IMG/VR virus record: IMGVR_UViG_3300032092_000137
Coordinates: 1 to 32,850 of that record
Source of the DNA: a virus
Length of the DNA: 32,850 bases
Reading direction: 5' to 3' (one strand)
Within the stretch, counting starts at the first letter, position 1; each line of letters starts with the position of its first letter. The notes below the pieces were generated by a model. That model ran no database searches and was not told the DNA's origin. It worked only from the letters and a program-made list of their open reading frames with translations. The position numbers and the translations under genes are program-made. Shown in pieces: positions 17,298 through 26,138 of this stretch.

Positions 17298-17753
17298 ATG
17301 GCAGAAAATAGAGGCGGATTGCGCCCAACTGCACCACAATATAACCCTGCTAATGTTTCAGCAACTGGCGGAGACGGACAATCTGGTCGTGACTACACAG
17401 GTTTTGCCTATGGTCAGAACCAAGCACTTGCAGAACAACAGGCTTCAGCACCTATGGCTGCTGCGCCTACTATGCCACGTGCATCTCAAGAGGCTATGCC
17501 TCCTATGGGGGGTGGAGTTACACCATTAGATGAATTGCAACCTGATGGTCGCCCTATTTCAGATGGCGTTGATTTTGGTGCAGGTCGTGGTTCAGAGGCT
17601 TTGCCCTCACGTGTCACATCTGCTATGAATCAGAATGAAAACCTCGACCTTATCAAGCGCTACCTACCTGATTTAATTAATGCAACACGCATTCCTAATG
17701 CTCCAGATTCATATAAGCGATTTGTTAACTATCTGAGAGAACAGATACTTTAA
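17298..17753 (+). CDS. Pro/Ala/Gln-rich virion-module protein of unknown function
   Basis: A 151-residue protein. About the first 100 residues are low-complexity (NPANVSATGGDGQSGRDY, ASAPMAAAPTMPRASQEA, PPMGGGVTPLDELQPDG), probably disordered. The C-terminal third is helical (NENLDLIKRYLPDLINATRI and PDSYKRFVNYLREQIL). The start has TAGGAGG upstream. Lying between the HslV-like peptidase and the large virion protein, it may be a scaffold, connector or internal protein, and its flexible part could be a protease target. The stop overlaps the next start as TAATG. No family recognised. Confidence 0.68.
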   Translation: MAENRGGLRPTAPQYNPANVSATGGDGQSGRDYTGFAYGQNQALAEQQASAPMAAAPTMPRASQEAMPPMGGGVTPLDELQPDGRPISDGVDFGAGRGSEALPSRVTSAMNQNENLDLIKRYLPDLINATRIPNAPDSYKRFVNYLREQIL

Positions 17754-17956
17754 TGCAATGGTTAGAAAATGGATTTTTTGACCATCTAGATAAGTTTGCA
17801 AACTCTCTAGGTTATGAAAATTTTGCAATAGCGATTCCATTAGCAATGGTTAAATGGCAGTCGCCTGAGGATAGGGATGTATTTATTATGACCCTTACGG
17901 GCGAAGATGTTCGCGGCGGCGGGCCTAGCAATTTTAATCCAATGGCGGTGAAGTAA
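17753..17956 (+). CDS. Small virion-module protein of unknown function (67 aa)
   Basis: The product starts MQWLENGFFDHLDKFANSLG and includes a hydrophobic helix, NFAIAIPLAMVKW, followed by an acidic turn and a Gly/Pro-rich end. It is not clearly transmembrane. TAATG overlaps link it to both neighbours, so it is co-translated with the 1704-residue virion protein. It may be a small structural adaptor; no family is recognised. Confidence 0.62.
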   Translation: MQWLENGFFDHLDKFANSLGYENFAIAIPLAMVKWQSPEDRDVFIMTLTGEDVRGGGPSNFNPMAVK

Positions 17957-20900
17957 TGTCATTTTGGAGCGAATTTTTAAATTCATTTAAAGAGGCTGGT
18001 AAAGGTCTTCTTGGTATCAACCCTGCTTCTGTCGCCGTTCAGTCTGGTGCTTCTTTGGCTGGTATGGGAATAAAGAACCCAGAGGTTGCTGCCGCTGCTG
18101 GTATTGCAGCGCAAAGTGCAATTCAGCAGAAGTTGGTTGAGCAGGGTGTAAGTCCAGTAACAGAGACTGCAATTAAGCCATTTGACCCAGTGCTTCTTCT
18201 TGCAGAAAAGGCTGAGAAGTATGTATTCTCACCTTATATTTCTCGCCCAATATCTACTGCGTATCTTGCTACTGACCCTAATAGCCCACTATACACTAGC
18301 GATAAGTACGGTAAAGGTTTTCAATTAAGCGATATTAAAGATGCTTACAACCGCACTGGCAACGAATATGTAATTGTTGACGGAGAAAAATTTCTCGTAA
18401 GAGAAGGCGTATCACTTGGACAATCTTTACTTAAAAGCCCACTTGGTGGAGTTCTTGCACTTGGTGAAAATGCAATCCTTGAAGCCAATGGTATTGATGT
18501 ATCTGGTATTGACCTTTGGAATGACCAGGATATTCAAGAAAACTTTAAAGATAACACACTTGGTAAATGGATTACTGGAACCAACGACTTTATTATTAAA
18601 AACATAGCAATCAACGTTGCCTTTGTTGGTGCAGGTGCTGCCACCAAGGCTGGGGCTACACGCGCTGGACTTACAACAAGGTTTAAGGCTGGCGATGTAG
18701 AAGCAATGCCAGTATACGAAAAAGATATGTATGACCATATCAACTTTGTTGAAGGCAATGGCGGAACACAAACTGTAATTGGTTCAGAAATTATGAATCT
18801 TGCAGCATCTGATAACATTGTTGATATTGTTCGCATCCTTAAGAAGCATACTTATAATCCAGCAATGCCAGACTTGATTAGGTCTACTAAAGACCCACGT
18901 GTTGTTGCTGACTTTATTCTTGCTGACAAGGGATATGGCCCAGCAATCGAACGTCTTGCAGAGTTGAAGATGTCAGATGACCTATGGGTTATTGGCGATG
19001 GCAATTCAGTTATTCGCAATGAATATCTCTTAACTGGCAAAATGCCTGTCTATACAGCAGAACAGCGTGCGCGTTGGACTGCAGCATTTGACGATGCAAT
19101 TGCTAAGAATCCAAAGCATCAAGATATTTATGATGCATTTCTAAGGCAGGAACTTGACGATGCTACTGGCGTTCTTGTTACGGCACCAGTTGCAGCGGGT
19201 AAGTTCACCCGTCCAATTGAACCAATTGTTGGCAAGGCTGCGGTATCAGCAATTCGTACTCGTACAGGTCAACTTAAGACTGCTCGTCTTGAACGCGACT
19301 TTTCTGAAGTCGGTGGCGTAGCACAGGTAATTCTTGGTAGTAGGGTTAATGGACCTATTACTGTCTTAATGCGTAAATTTGGTACCTATATGCCAAAGGG
19401 GCTTGTAACTAACTCTGGTCTACGTCCTATGGATGGCATAGATGAATTGATGGCCGTCTTTGATGATGTTCCATTATTTGCTAATGGCTCAAAAATAATT
19501 ACTACACATACACTTGAAACAAAAAGTGTATCTCAATATCGTCGAGAAATCATTGACCGTTTTATTTCAGCAAAATCTGATGGAGAAAGAGCAGCGGTAG
19601 TTCAGTCAGTAAACAAAGAACTAGCCGCTACAGTTGCCTACTCACGTGGTTATTTTAACCAGCAGATGATTGATAGTTTTGTTGAAACCTTGATGGATGA
19701 TGTTAGTGCCGTTCACGGAAGCCTACGTAAAGATGGCTTTGCTATGGACCCAACAACTAGCGTCCGCATAAAAGTTGACCCAGTTACACAACGTCAACTT
19801 GCAAACTCTGAGGCTATGCTTCCATTTGGTGAGTTAGACCGTATGATTCTTAAGGCTGCTCGTAAGCAAAAAGGATTTATAGTAGGTTCGGCAACAACAG
19901 CAGAGCAAGCACTTGGTGCTGCAGCCAGAGGAATTTTTGAATCATCAAGCAGAGTATTTTCTATTGCTCAACTTTATCGCTTTTCATATATTCCAAAGAA
20001 CTCTATTATTGAGCCAATGCTTGCTGGAACACTTGCCGAAGGTTCAAAATTCTTAACCCCTATGGTTACAACTGCAAGCGCTTCTATTATAAAGAAGACA
20101 GCAAAAGTAATTATTCGAAATGTTCAAAAGGCCGCAACGCTTGGCAAGAGTTCGAAAAAAGAAATTCAAGACGAGGTAAAGGCTTTATCAGAACAATACA
20201 ACCGTGCAATTATTACACGTGATGATGCTTATGCAATTTATGAAGCCCACTTTGGCGTAGGGGCACGTGTGTCTCCAGCAGCCAAGCGTGACTGGGCAGA
20301 TGGTATCAAAGAACGTCTCAGGGATGCAGAGCGAGATGTTAATATAATTGAGCAGAAACTTAATGTCTATGCCATTGAGTATGGTGCGCCAATTAACGTT
20401 CCTAGCGTTTATGGCTTAAGACGTAGAATCCAGGCTCTTAAAGATGCTAATGACCCACGCTTTGCTGGCGATATCGCCGCAGCGGAAATGCGCTTAGCCC
20501 GTGCCGTTGAAGACATTAATAGTCTTGCACCAGAATTAAACGTAGCCAACCAGCAAATTGCTCAGGCATATGATGACCTTGGCAGAATCCTTGATGAGTT
20601 GGGTCCAAAGGTTAAAGAGCAATCAGAAATTTTCCAGGTGTCTGAAGGTCTATACGCAAAGCAACCTATGCTTGACCCTATTCAAAGAATAACTCTTTCC
20701 AATGGACAGGTTCTAGAGTTTAAGTCTTTTGCAAACCGTGATGGTTTTGGCGAAGGTTATATGTCAGAAATTTCATCTAACCATACACGCACAATGGAAC
20801 TTCTTGGAAACAAAGCAACTGTTGTCAAGATGAATACCATTATGTCTAGAAGTCCTAAGAGCATAACCACCGTCTCATCCCCAGAATATTTTGATGAACT

Positions 20901-23070
20901 AGCATATGTAGTCAATAACCACTTACGTGGCGACTTAATGGTTGACCAGATACTTGCTGGTGCAACACGTCAGGACCTTATTAAATGGGCTGCTACTCCA
21001 CAAGGCAGATATTACGCCCGCCAGATGGGTGTTTCTGGAGATGAACTAATTCAGTTAATTGACGATAATATTGTTATTGTTAATAGATACTTACCAACTG
21101 CAGAGGCAAAACTTGCTGCTGCAGAAGGACAAGTAATGCCAAATCAACTACGAGGAATGCTCGCTGAGAATCTAGACCAGATGTCAGCAATCCATCCACT
21201 TGACATTCAGTATGGCCGTCCTACAACAATTAGCAAGAGTGTTGTTGCTGCTATAGACTCACTAACATCTAGTGCCTGGAAAACTTTGATGGCACCAGAA
21301 AACGTTATTCGTGAAGTATGGGGCACATCTCGTCACACAGCACTTGTTGCAGAGCGTGCAGAAATGTTGCTTGCTCAAGGTGTTCAAGTGGACGTAGCAA
21401 CTCTTAATCAGATTCATCACGCTGCAGCAATTCAGTTGGTTGATGAAGTAGCAAGGACATTTTATACAATCCCACGCCAACATCGTGCACTCTATCTTGC
21501 TCGTGGACTTGCAACATTTCCTAATGCTGCAGCCTCTGGTATATATCGCTATAGCAGATTTGCGGTTAAGAAACCACGCCGTTTTGCTGGATTCTTAAAC
21601 TCTTATTATGGACTATACAATTCATTTGGAGTAGACCAGAATGGCAATCCAGTTAATGACCCAATGAAGGCATCTTTCTTACTTGTTCCTGGCACAAAAG
21701 AAATGGGTCTTAATGATGGCAAGGGCGTTGTTATCAACTCACGCGCTACTAACTACATTGCTAACTTCCCAGGTGCTTCTTGGATGGTTCCTATTGCTTT
21801 AAGCAAGATTTACGGAAGCAAGCCAAATGATGAAGACGAGATTAAAAAATTAGTTGACTCAACATTTGGAAAAATTCCTGGTTATTCTTATGATGAATTA
21901 TTTCCGTTTGGAATTGAACCAGATACGGGAACTCAGTTAAAAAATACTTTTACTCCTGCTTGGGCACGCAACCTTGCTATGGGTCTTAAGCCAGATACAA
22001 CAAATAAGATGTTTGTTGACTCTTGGATTTCTGAGAGCAATCGTCAATGGATTCTATACGATATGGGTAAAGGTCCCAAGCCAACAGATAAGTCTGTTAT
22101 GTTTGGAGCAAAGAGTATTTATCTGCGAAAGTTCCGCACACAGTTCTTTTCACTTATCGGAACTCCACAGTATGTTGAGTCTAGACCAGATAGTCTTTAT
22201 CAGGACTACTATTTCAGTCTTGTGAATACATATCAGATGCAAGGCAAAAACATAGTAGAAGCCAATGAATTGGCTGAAAAAGATTTTCAGGCTCATATGC
22301 AAGCAGAGACTGGTTCTCAGTTTCCTATGGACCGTAGATTTGTTAGCAGTCAAGATTCTGCTGCATATATCACTCCAAGCCAAAAGGCTTACGACAGAAT
22401 CTGGGACAAGTTCCCTGGCCTTACGACTAAGTTGCGGCAGATTGACCCAGCAGTTATTGGCCTTATGGTTGCTGACCTACCAAAAGATTATAGTCCTCAA
22501 GTTAATAAATTCCTTAATTCAACAACTGCGCGATTCCCAGATGGAACTCCAGTAAACTCAGCACTTAAGACACCACAGTTGGTTGAAGAAGAAATTGAAA
22601 AGTCTAGATTCTGGGCTGCATACACTGCAGAAAAGAAACGATACAACGATGCTGCCGTTGCTGCTGGATACCCAAGTTACCTAAGTGTTCCTGAACTTAA
22701 GGCTCAACTTAAAGACTATGCAGAAAATACTCTTGGAAAAGCAAGTTTTGCTTGGTCACAAGAATATCAAAAGAATGCAACTCAGGGCAACGCAGCCTGG
22801 ATTCAATCACAAGGTCTTGCAACAATTGTTAAAGACCAAGAGTTTATGAAAAAGTATGGAAAGACTCAGTTCTGGCAACAGGCTAAGGCTTTTGTCCAAT
22901 ACCGCAACGAATATGCAGCAGCATACAAGGATGCGCCTACTGGGTCAAAAGGAATGGTTAAAGATGCTTGGGTCAACTATCTGGCTTCTAGTTACGATAT
23001 GTGGGACCCAGTACTTCAGAGAATGATTACAAGATACTTTGAAAATGACAATATGAGGGAGAACAAATAA
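17956..23070 (+). CDS. Very large (1704 aa) virion protein, probably internal or DNA-ejection
   Basis: The largest gene in the window. The N-terminus is Ala-rich (SGASLAGMGIKNPEVAAAAG) and a hydrophobic segment occurs at about 212-235 (NIAINVAFVGAGAATKAG). A long charged helical or coiled-coil zone runs from about 730 to 900 (KKEIQDEVKALSEQYNRAI and later DAERDVNIIEQKLNVYA), and the C-terminal quarter is rich in Tyr and aromatics. I see no polymerase, lysozyme or other catalytic motif. Size and location with two other large proteins resemble ejection proteins of podovirus-like phages or very large polyvalent phage proteins. It precedes scaffold and capsid, unlike T7 order. Function is inferred only from context. 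Confidence 0.72.
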   Translation: MSFWSEFLNSFKEAGKGLLGINPASVAVQSGASLAGMGIKNPEVAAAAGIAAQSAIQQKLVEQGVSPVTETAIKPFDPVLLLAEKAEKYVFSPYISRPISTAYLATDPNSPLYTSDKYGKGFQLSDIKDAYNRTGNEYVIVDGEKFLVREGVSLGQSLLKSPLGGVLALGENAILEANGIDVSGIDLWNDQDIQENFKDNTLGKWITGTNDFIIKNIAINVAFVGAGAATKAGATRAGLTTRFKAGDVEAMPVYEKDMYDHINFVEGNGGTQTVIGSEIMNLAASDNIVDIVRILKKHTYNPAMPDLIRSTKDPRVVADFILADKGYGPAIERLAELKMSDDLWVIGDGNSVIRNEYLLTGKMPVYTAEQRARWTAAFDDAIAKNPKHQDIYDAFLRQELDDATGVLVTAPVAAGKFTRPIEPIVGKAAVSAIRTRTGQLKTARLERDFSEVGGVAQVILGSRVNGPITVLMRKFGTYMPKGLVTNSGLRPMDGIDELMAVFDDVPLFANGSKIITTHTLETKSVSQYRREIIDRFISAKSDGERAAVVQSVNKELAATVAYSRGYFNQQMIDSFVETLMDDVSAVHGSLRKDGFAMDPTTSVRIKVDPVTQRQLANSEAMLPFGELDRMILKAARKQKGFIVGSATTAEQALGAAARGIFESSSRVFSIAQLYRFSYIPKNSIIEPMLAGTLAEGSKFLTPMVTTASASIIKKTAKVIIRNVQKAATLGKSSKKEIQDEVKALSEQYNRAIITRDDAYAIYEAHFGVGARVSPAAKRDWADGIKERLRDAERDVNIIEQKLNVYAIEYGAPINVPSVYGLRRRIQALKDANDPRFAGDIAAAEMRLARAVEDINSLAPELNVANQQIAQAYDDLGRILDELGPKVKEQSEIFQVSEGLYAKQPMLDPIQRITLSNGQVLEFKSFANRDGFGEGYMSEISSNHTRTMELLGNKATVVKMNTIMSRSPKSITTVSSPEYFDELAYVVNNHLRGDLMVDQILAGATRQDLIKWAATPQGRYYARQMGVSGDELIQLIDDNIVIVNRYLPTAEAKLAAAEGQVMPNQLRGMLAENLDQMSAIHPLDIQYGRPTTISKSVVAAIDSLTSSAWKTLMAPENVIREVWGTSRHTALVAERAEMLLAQGVQVDVATLNQIHHAAAIQLVDEVARTFYTIPRQHRALYLARGLATFPNAAASGIYRYSRFAVKKPRRFAGFLNSYYGLYNSFGVDQNGNPVNDPMKASFLLVPGTKEMGLNDGKGVVINSRATNYIANFPGASWMVPIALSKIYGSKPNDEDEIKKLVDSTFGKIPGYSYDELFPFGIEPDTGTQLKNTFTPAWARNLAMGLKPDTTNKMFVDSWISESNRQWILYDMGKGPKPTDKSVMFGAKSIYLRKFRTQFFSLIGTPQYVESRPDSLYQDYYFSLVNTYQMQGKNIVEANELAEKDFQAHMQAETGSQFPMDRRFVSSQDSAAYITPSQKAYDRIWDKFPGLTTKLRQIDPAVIGLMVADLPKDYSPQVNKFLNSTTARFPDGTPVNSALKTPQLVEEEIEKSRFWAAYTAEKKRYNDAAVAAGYPSYLSVPELKAQLKDYAENTLGKASFAWSQEYQKNATQGNAAWIQSQGLATIVKDQEFMKKYGKTQFWQQAKAFVQYRNEYAAAYKDAPTGSKGMVKDAWVNYLASSYDMWDPVLQRMITRYFENDNMRENK

Positions 23071-24167
23071 TGGCAGAGAATCCAGTTGTACCGCCTCCTG
23101 GCACCATTGTCGTTCCACCTAAGGCAGAAACAAAAGAAAAAGTTTACATTTGGATGCCAGATGCTAAGGGTAACCTTATTAAGGCTGATGCTTCTATAAT
23201 TAAAAAGTCTTTTGCTAAACTTCCTTTGAACTCTCAGATTGCTCTTTCTGAGTATCTTCTTGGAGTATCTAATCGTCAACCAACAGATTCTGCTCGGCAG
23301 AACCTATGGAATGACATTGTAGATGGTGCAGTAGCAGCCTTCAAGGAAGGTAAGAAACAGTCTCCTTGGGACGTTCTTCAGGTAATGACCGAGAACTCAC
23401 CTATGATGCAGGGTGTTACCACAAACATTATCGAATATGATACTGTCAATGCAAATGCTTTGTTAAACAAAATTGCTAAATCAATTGGCTTTGATATGGC
23501 ACTTCTTACAGATGCAGATAGGGCAGACTTTCTTGCTAAGGTAAACGCTGAGGCTGCAATGGGTAAGACAGTAACCCGTAAGGCTACCACTGGTGGCTAT
23601 GAGACCGTAACAACCCCATCAGCCTTTGACCCTAAATCTTTTACTGAGTCATTCCTTTGGGCCAAGGTAAACCTTGGAGATACCAAGAGCATTCCATCTG
23701 CAGCAATTAAGCAGATTTCTAACGTCTCTACACTTCTTAAAGCATATGGAATCAACAACTTAAGTGCTAAAGAAATTAATGCTCTTGGAGTAGAAGTTGC
23801 CTCTGGCACTAAAACAGTTGACGACTTAAGACTTGAGTTCTCAGAGAAAGCGCAGAAACTTTACCCAGCCTACGCTGACCGTTTAAAGTCAACACCTAAC
23901 CTTACTATGTCAGATATTGCAGAACCTATCATTGGAACTCTATCTAAGGTTTGGGAAATGGACGCTGGTTCATTCGAACTATCAGACCCTAATGTAACTC
24001 GGTTCTTAAACCCAGATGTTACTGGTAAGGCTCCAGCCCCATCTATTACAGATGTTTATTACTACGCACTTAATCATCCTAACCGTGAAAAAACAAAAGC
24101 AGCAAACGAAGAGGCTAGAGACGCAGCAGTTGCCTTTGCTCGTGCCTCTGGAATGGGTGGAATCTAA
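23070..24167 (+). CDS. Structural protein of the virion module (365 aa)
   Basis: It starts inside the stop of the giant gene (TAATG) with a Pro/Val-rich leader (ENPVVPPPGTIVVPPKAETK). Helical segments follow: KKSFAKLPLNSQIALSEYL, ARQNLWNDIVDGAVAAFKEG and ADFLAKVNAEAAMGK. The C-terminal portion (LTMSDIAEPIIGTLSKVW and NREKTKAANEEARDAAVAF) is also helical. No catalytic motif is visible. Order and coupling suggest it assembles with the two large neighbours, for example as an internal core or ejection component. Family not recognised. Confidence 0.68.
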   Translation: MAENPVVPPPGTIVVPPKAETKEKVYIWMPDAKGNLIKADASIIKKSFAKLPLNSQIALSEYLLGVSNRQPTDSARQNLWNDIVDGAVAAFKEGKKQSPWDVLQVMTENSPMMQGVTTNIIEYDTVNANALLNKIAKSIGFDMALLTDADRADFLAKVNAEAAMGKTVTRKATTGGYETVTTPSAFDPKSFTESFLWAKVNLGDTKSIPSAAIKQISNVSTLLKAYGINNLSAKEINALGVEVASGTKTVDDLRLEFSEKAQKLYPAYADRLKSTPNLTMSDIAEPIIGTLSKVWEMDAGSFELSDPNVTRFLNPDVTGKAPAPSITDVYYYALNHPNREKTKAANEEARDAAVAFARASGMGGI

Positions 24168-25505
24168 ATGGCGCAAACAGCAGCCCAGAAAAAAGCAGCG
24201 GAATTAGCAGCAAATAAAAAACTTCTTGCTCAGGCACAGGCTCTCCTTGAAAAACAAAAGGCTCAGTTAGCGGCTCTTGAAAAGCAACAAGCCGATGCTG
24301 CAAAAATTAAAGCAGACTTTGAGGCAGAAGAAAAACTTGCCAGAGAAGAAGCAGCCAAAGAAAAATTTGATGCACGTCTTGAGCGTATTCGTCTTGAGCG
24401 TGAAGCAAAAGAGGCTCAAGATAAATCAAATGCTGCTCTTGCTAATAACCCAGCACTTGGTGCCGTTAAAGGCTCTAATAAATTTCAGATGCTTGGTGGA
24501 ATTCTTTATTTCAGCGGAGTTCCATTTACTGGTGAAGAGGGTGGCAATAAGTATGTAAATGGTGTGGCTTCTAACGATGCGGCTGCATTTGCAAATGAAA
24601 CTCCTGGACTTGCGGTTGATACTTTTCGCAAGACACTTTCATTATATTATGGAGAAGCAGAATCAAAAAAGCCTTGGGTAGATGCACTCTATAAGACTGC
24701 TTCTGGTTTTTACAAGACTGGTTCTACTGCAGATGAGTCAATGAACCTAGCCTTAATGGCTGCTCGTAATGACCCAAATATGAAACCATTCACAGATAGA
24801 TTCTCAGCAATCTACAAGTTGCAGGACCTTAAAGCCTCAGGCGTGTCTGTTGAAGTACCGACAATTGCAGAGTTTGTAAAATCTCAACAAGCCTTAGGAG
24901 ACATCTTCCGCCGCAGTAACCTAAATGACCTTGCGGTAGATTCTTACACTAGCGAATTACTTGGCAAGGGAATTGCAGTATCTACAGTAGCCGAAAATAT
25001 TACAAAGGTCTTTGATGTTATTGACCAGGCTCCTAAAGAGGTAAAGGATACAATTAATCGTTTTTATCCAACTGCAGACCGAGGCAAACTTGCCAAGGCT
25101 TTGCTTACTGGTACAAAGGGTGTTGCTGACCTTGAGAAAGAAGTCAAGGGATACCAGGTGCTTGCAGCAGCAGAGACTCAAGGTATTGGTGCTAACACAC
25201 TTACTGGTGGTATTACCGCAGAGCAAGCAGCAAATTACGCAGCAGGTGGAACTACGTATCAAACAGCACTTGCTGGTTTTGGTCAGGTTGCTCAAGCCCG
25301 TCAAACAGAGCAGAAACTTGCTGAGATTTCTGGTCAGAAGTCAATGGGTGTCGCTGGTTTATCGGAAGCCGTAATTGGCAAGAAGGCCTCAGCGCTTAGT
25401 GAACTTGAAAAACTTACACTACAAGAAGAAGCCCGCTATAAGGCTAAGTCTGGAACTACTTCAGCAAGCCTAGCATCAGAGCGCAGAGGCGCTGGCTTAA
25501 TATAA
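24168..25505 (+). CDS. Coiled-coil structural protein of the virion module (445 aa)
   Basis: The first 95 residues are a strong Ala/Lys/Gln/Glu coiled coil (KKLLAQAQALLEKQKAQLAA, then KLAREEAAKEKFDARLERIR). A globular middle begins NKFQMLGGILYFSGVPFTGE, and the C-terminal half is helical and Ala/Gly-rich (TAEQAANYAAGGTTYQTALA). It follows the preceding gene without a gap. It could be an internal core or ejection protein, with the coiled coil for oligomerisation. No enzymatic motif seen. Together with the preceding two genes it forms a coupled trio of large proteins, all in one translational chain. Confidence 0.68.
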   Translation: MAQTAAQKKAAELAANKKLLAQAQALLEKQKAQLAALEKQQADAAKIKADFEAEEKLAREEAAKEKFDARLERIRLEREAKEAQDKSNAALANNPALGAVKGSNKFQMLGGILYFSGVPFTGEEGGNKYVNGVASNDAAAFANETPGLAVDTFRKTLSLYYGEAESKKPWVDALYKTASGFYKTGSTADESMNLALMAARNDPNMKPFTDRFSAIYKLQDLKASGVSVEVPTIAEFVKSQQALGDIFRRSNLNDLAVDSYTSELLGKGIAVSTVAENITKVFDVIDQAPKEVKDTINRFYPTADRGKLAKALLTGTKGVADLEKEVKGYQVLAAAETQGIGANTLTGGITAEQAANYAAGGTTYQTALAGFGQVAQARQTEQKLAEISGQKSMGVAGLSEAVIGKKASALSELEKLTLQEEARYKAKSGTTSASLASERRGAGLI

Positions 25506-25625
25506 AAAGAATCCTGAACGGACCTATCGGCCCCGTCAGCGTAAAAGACCGATAGCAAGAGCCAGACTATTTCCCCTAATAGAACCTGAGGCTTGCGACT
25601 ACAACGAATAGAAGGGTGGGTTGCT
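25506..25625 (+). promoter_or_regulatory. Structured leader before the scaffold gene
   Basis: This 120-bp gap breaks an otherwise gapless operon. CTATCGG (25524-25530) pairs with CCGATAG (25549-25555), and ACGG (25518-25521) with CCGT (25533-25536) is a competing helix. GCAAGAGCC (25555-25563) can pair imperfectly with GGCTTGC (25590-25596). It could hold a promoter or processing site that boosts capsid synthesis. Confidence 0.45.
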
Positions 25626-26102
25626 ATGAGCAACAACTACTGGGACGACGAAGACGATGACCTAGATACCGAGCAGTTTGCTGGTGATGGAAGTGACTTG
25701 TTAAAGAAGTTACGAAAAGCCAAACGAGCAGACGAGAAGCGTATTAAGGAACTCACTGAGCAACTTGAGGGACTTTCCAAAGTGCAGCGTGAGCGAACCG
25801 TAAAAGAAGTCTTAGAAAAGAAGGGTGTTAATCCAAAGGCTACACGTCTTGTCCTTAAGGACTTGGATGACGTTACAGAAGAGTCAGTGAATAACTGGCT
25901 TGAAGATAACGCAGACTTGTTCGGACTGACTGTAAGTGAGGAAGCAGCGCCTGATAGTAATAACGTTGACCGTGCTGCATTACGTCAGCAAGACGTTATT
26001 ACTCAGGGTGCAATAACCCCTGATAGAGCACAAGATGCATCATTAAGAATTGACGGCGCACAAAGCGCTGAAGAACTTATTGCATTTATGCGCTCACAAT
26101 GA
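25626..26102 (+). CDS. Scaffolding-like protein
   Basis: A 158-residue protein. ATG 25626 (MSNNYWDDEDDDLDTEQFAG) follows GAAGGGTGGGT, preferred to the in-frame upstream TTG. An acidic N-terminus is followed by a charged coiled coil (LLKKLRKAKRADEKRIKELT, then EQLEGLSKVQRERTVKEVLE). A short region, GVNPKATRLVLKDLDDVTEE, is followed by an acidic tail. Acidic coiled-coil proteins immediately before the major capsid gene are typically scaffolds that template procapsid assembly, and the HslV-like peptidase could remove it. The SEEAAPDSNN region is probably disordered. No sequence-specific scaffold motif exists, so the call is contextual. Confidence 0.74.
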   Translation: MSNNYWDDEDDDLDTEQFAGDGSDLLKKLRKAKRADEKRIKELTEQLEGLSKVQRERTVKEVLEKKGVNPKATRLVLKDLDDVTEESVNNWLEDNADLFGLTVSEEAAPDSNNVDRAALRQQDVITQGAITPDRAQDASLRIDGAQSAEELIAFMRSQ

Positions 26103-26117
26103 CAATATCCGTTCATA

Positions 26118-26133
26118 GTCACTTGGAGGTGAC
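26118..26133 (+). promoter_or_regulatory. Hairpin displaying the capsid ribosome binding site
   Basis: GTCAC-TTGGAG-GTGAC is a perfect 5-bp stem whose loop holds GGAG of the major capsid gene; the ATG follows 5 bp later. Such a hairpin may present or mask the site and so tune capsid translation. Confidence 0.45.
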
Positions 26134-26138
26134 GAAAT

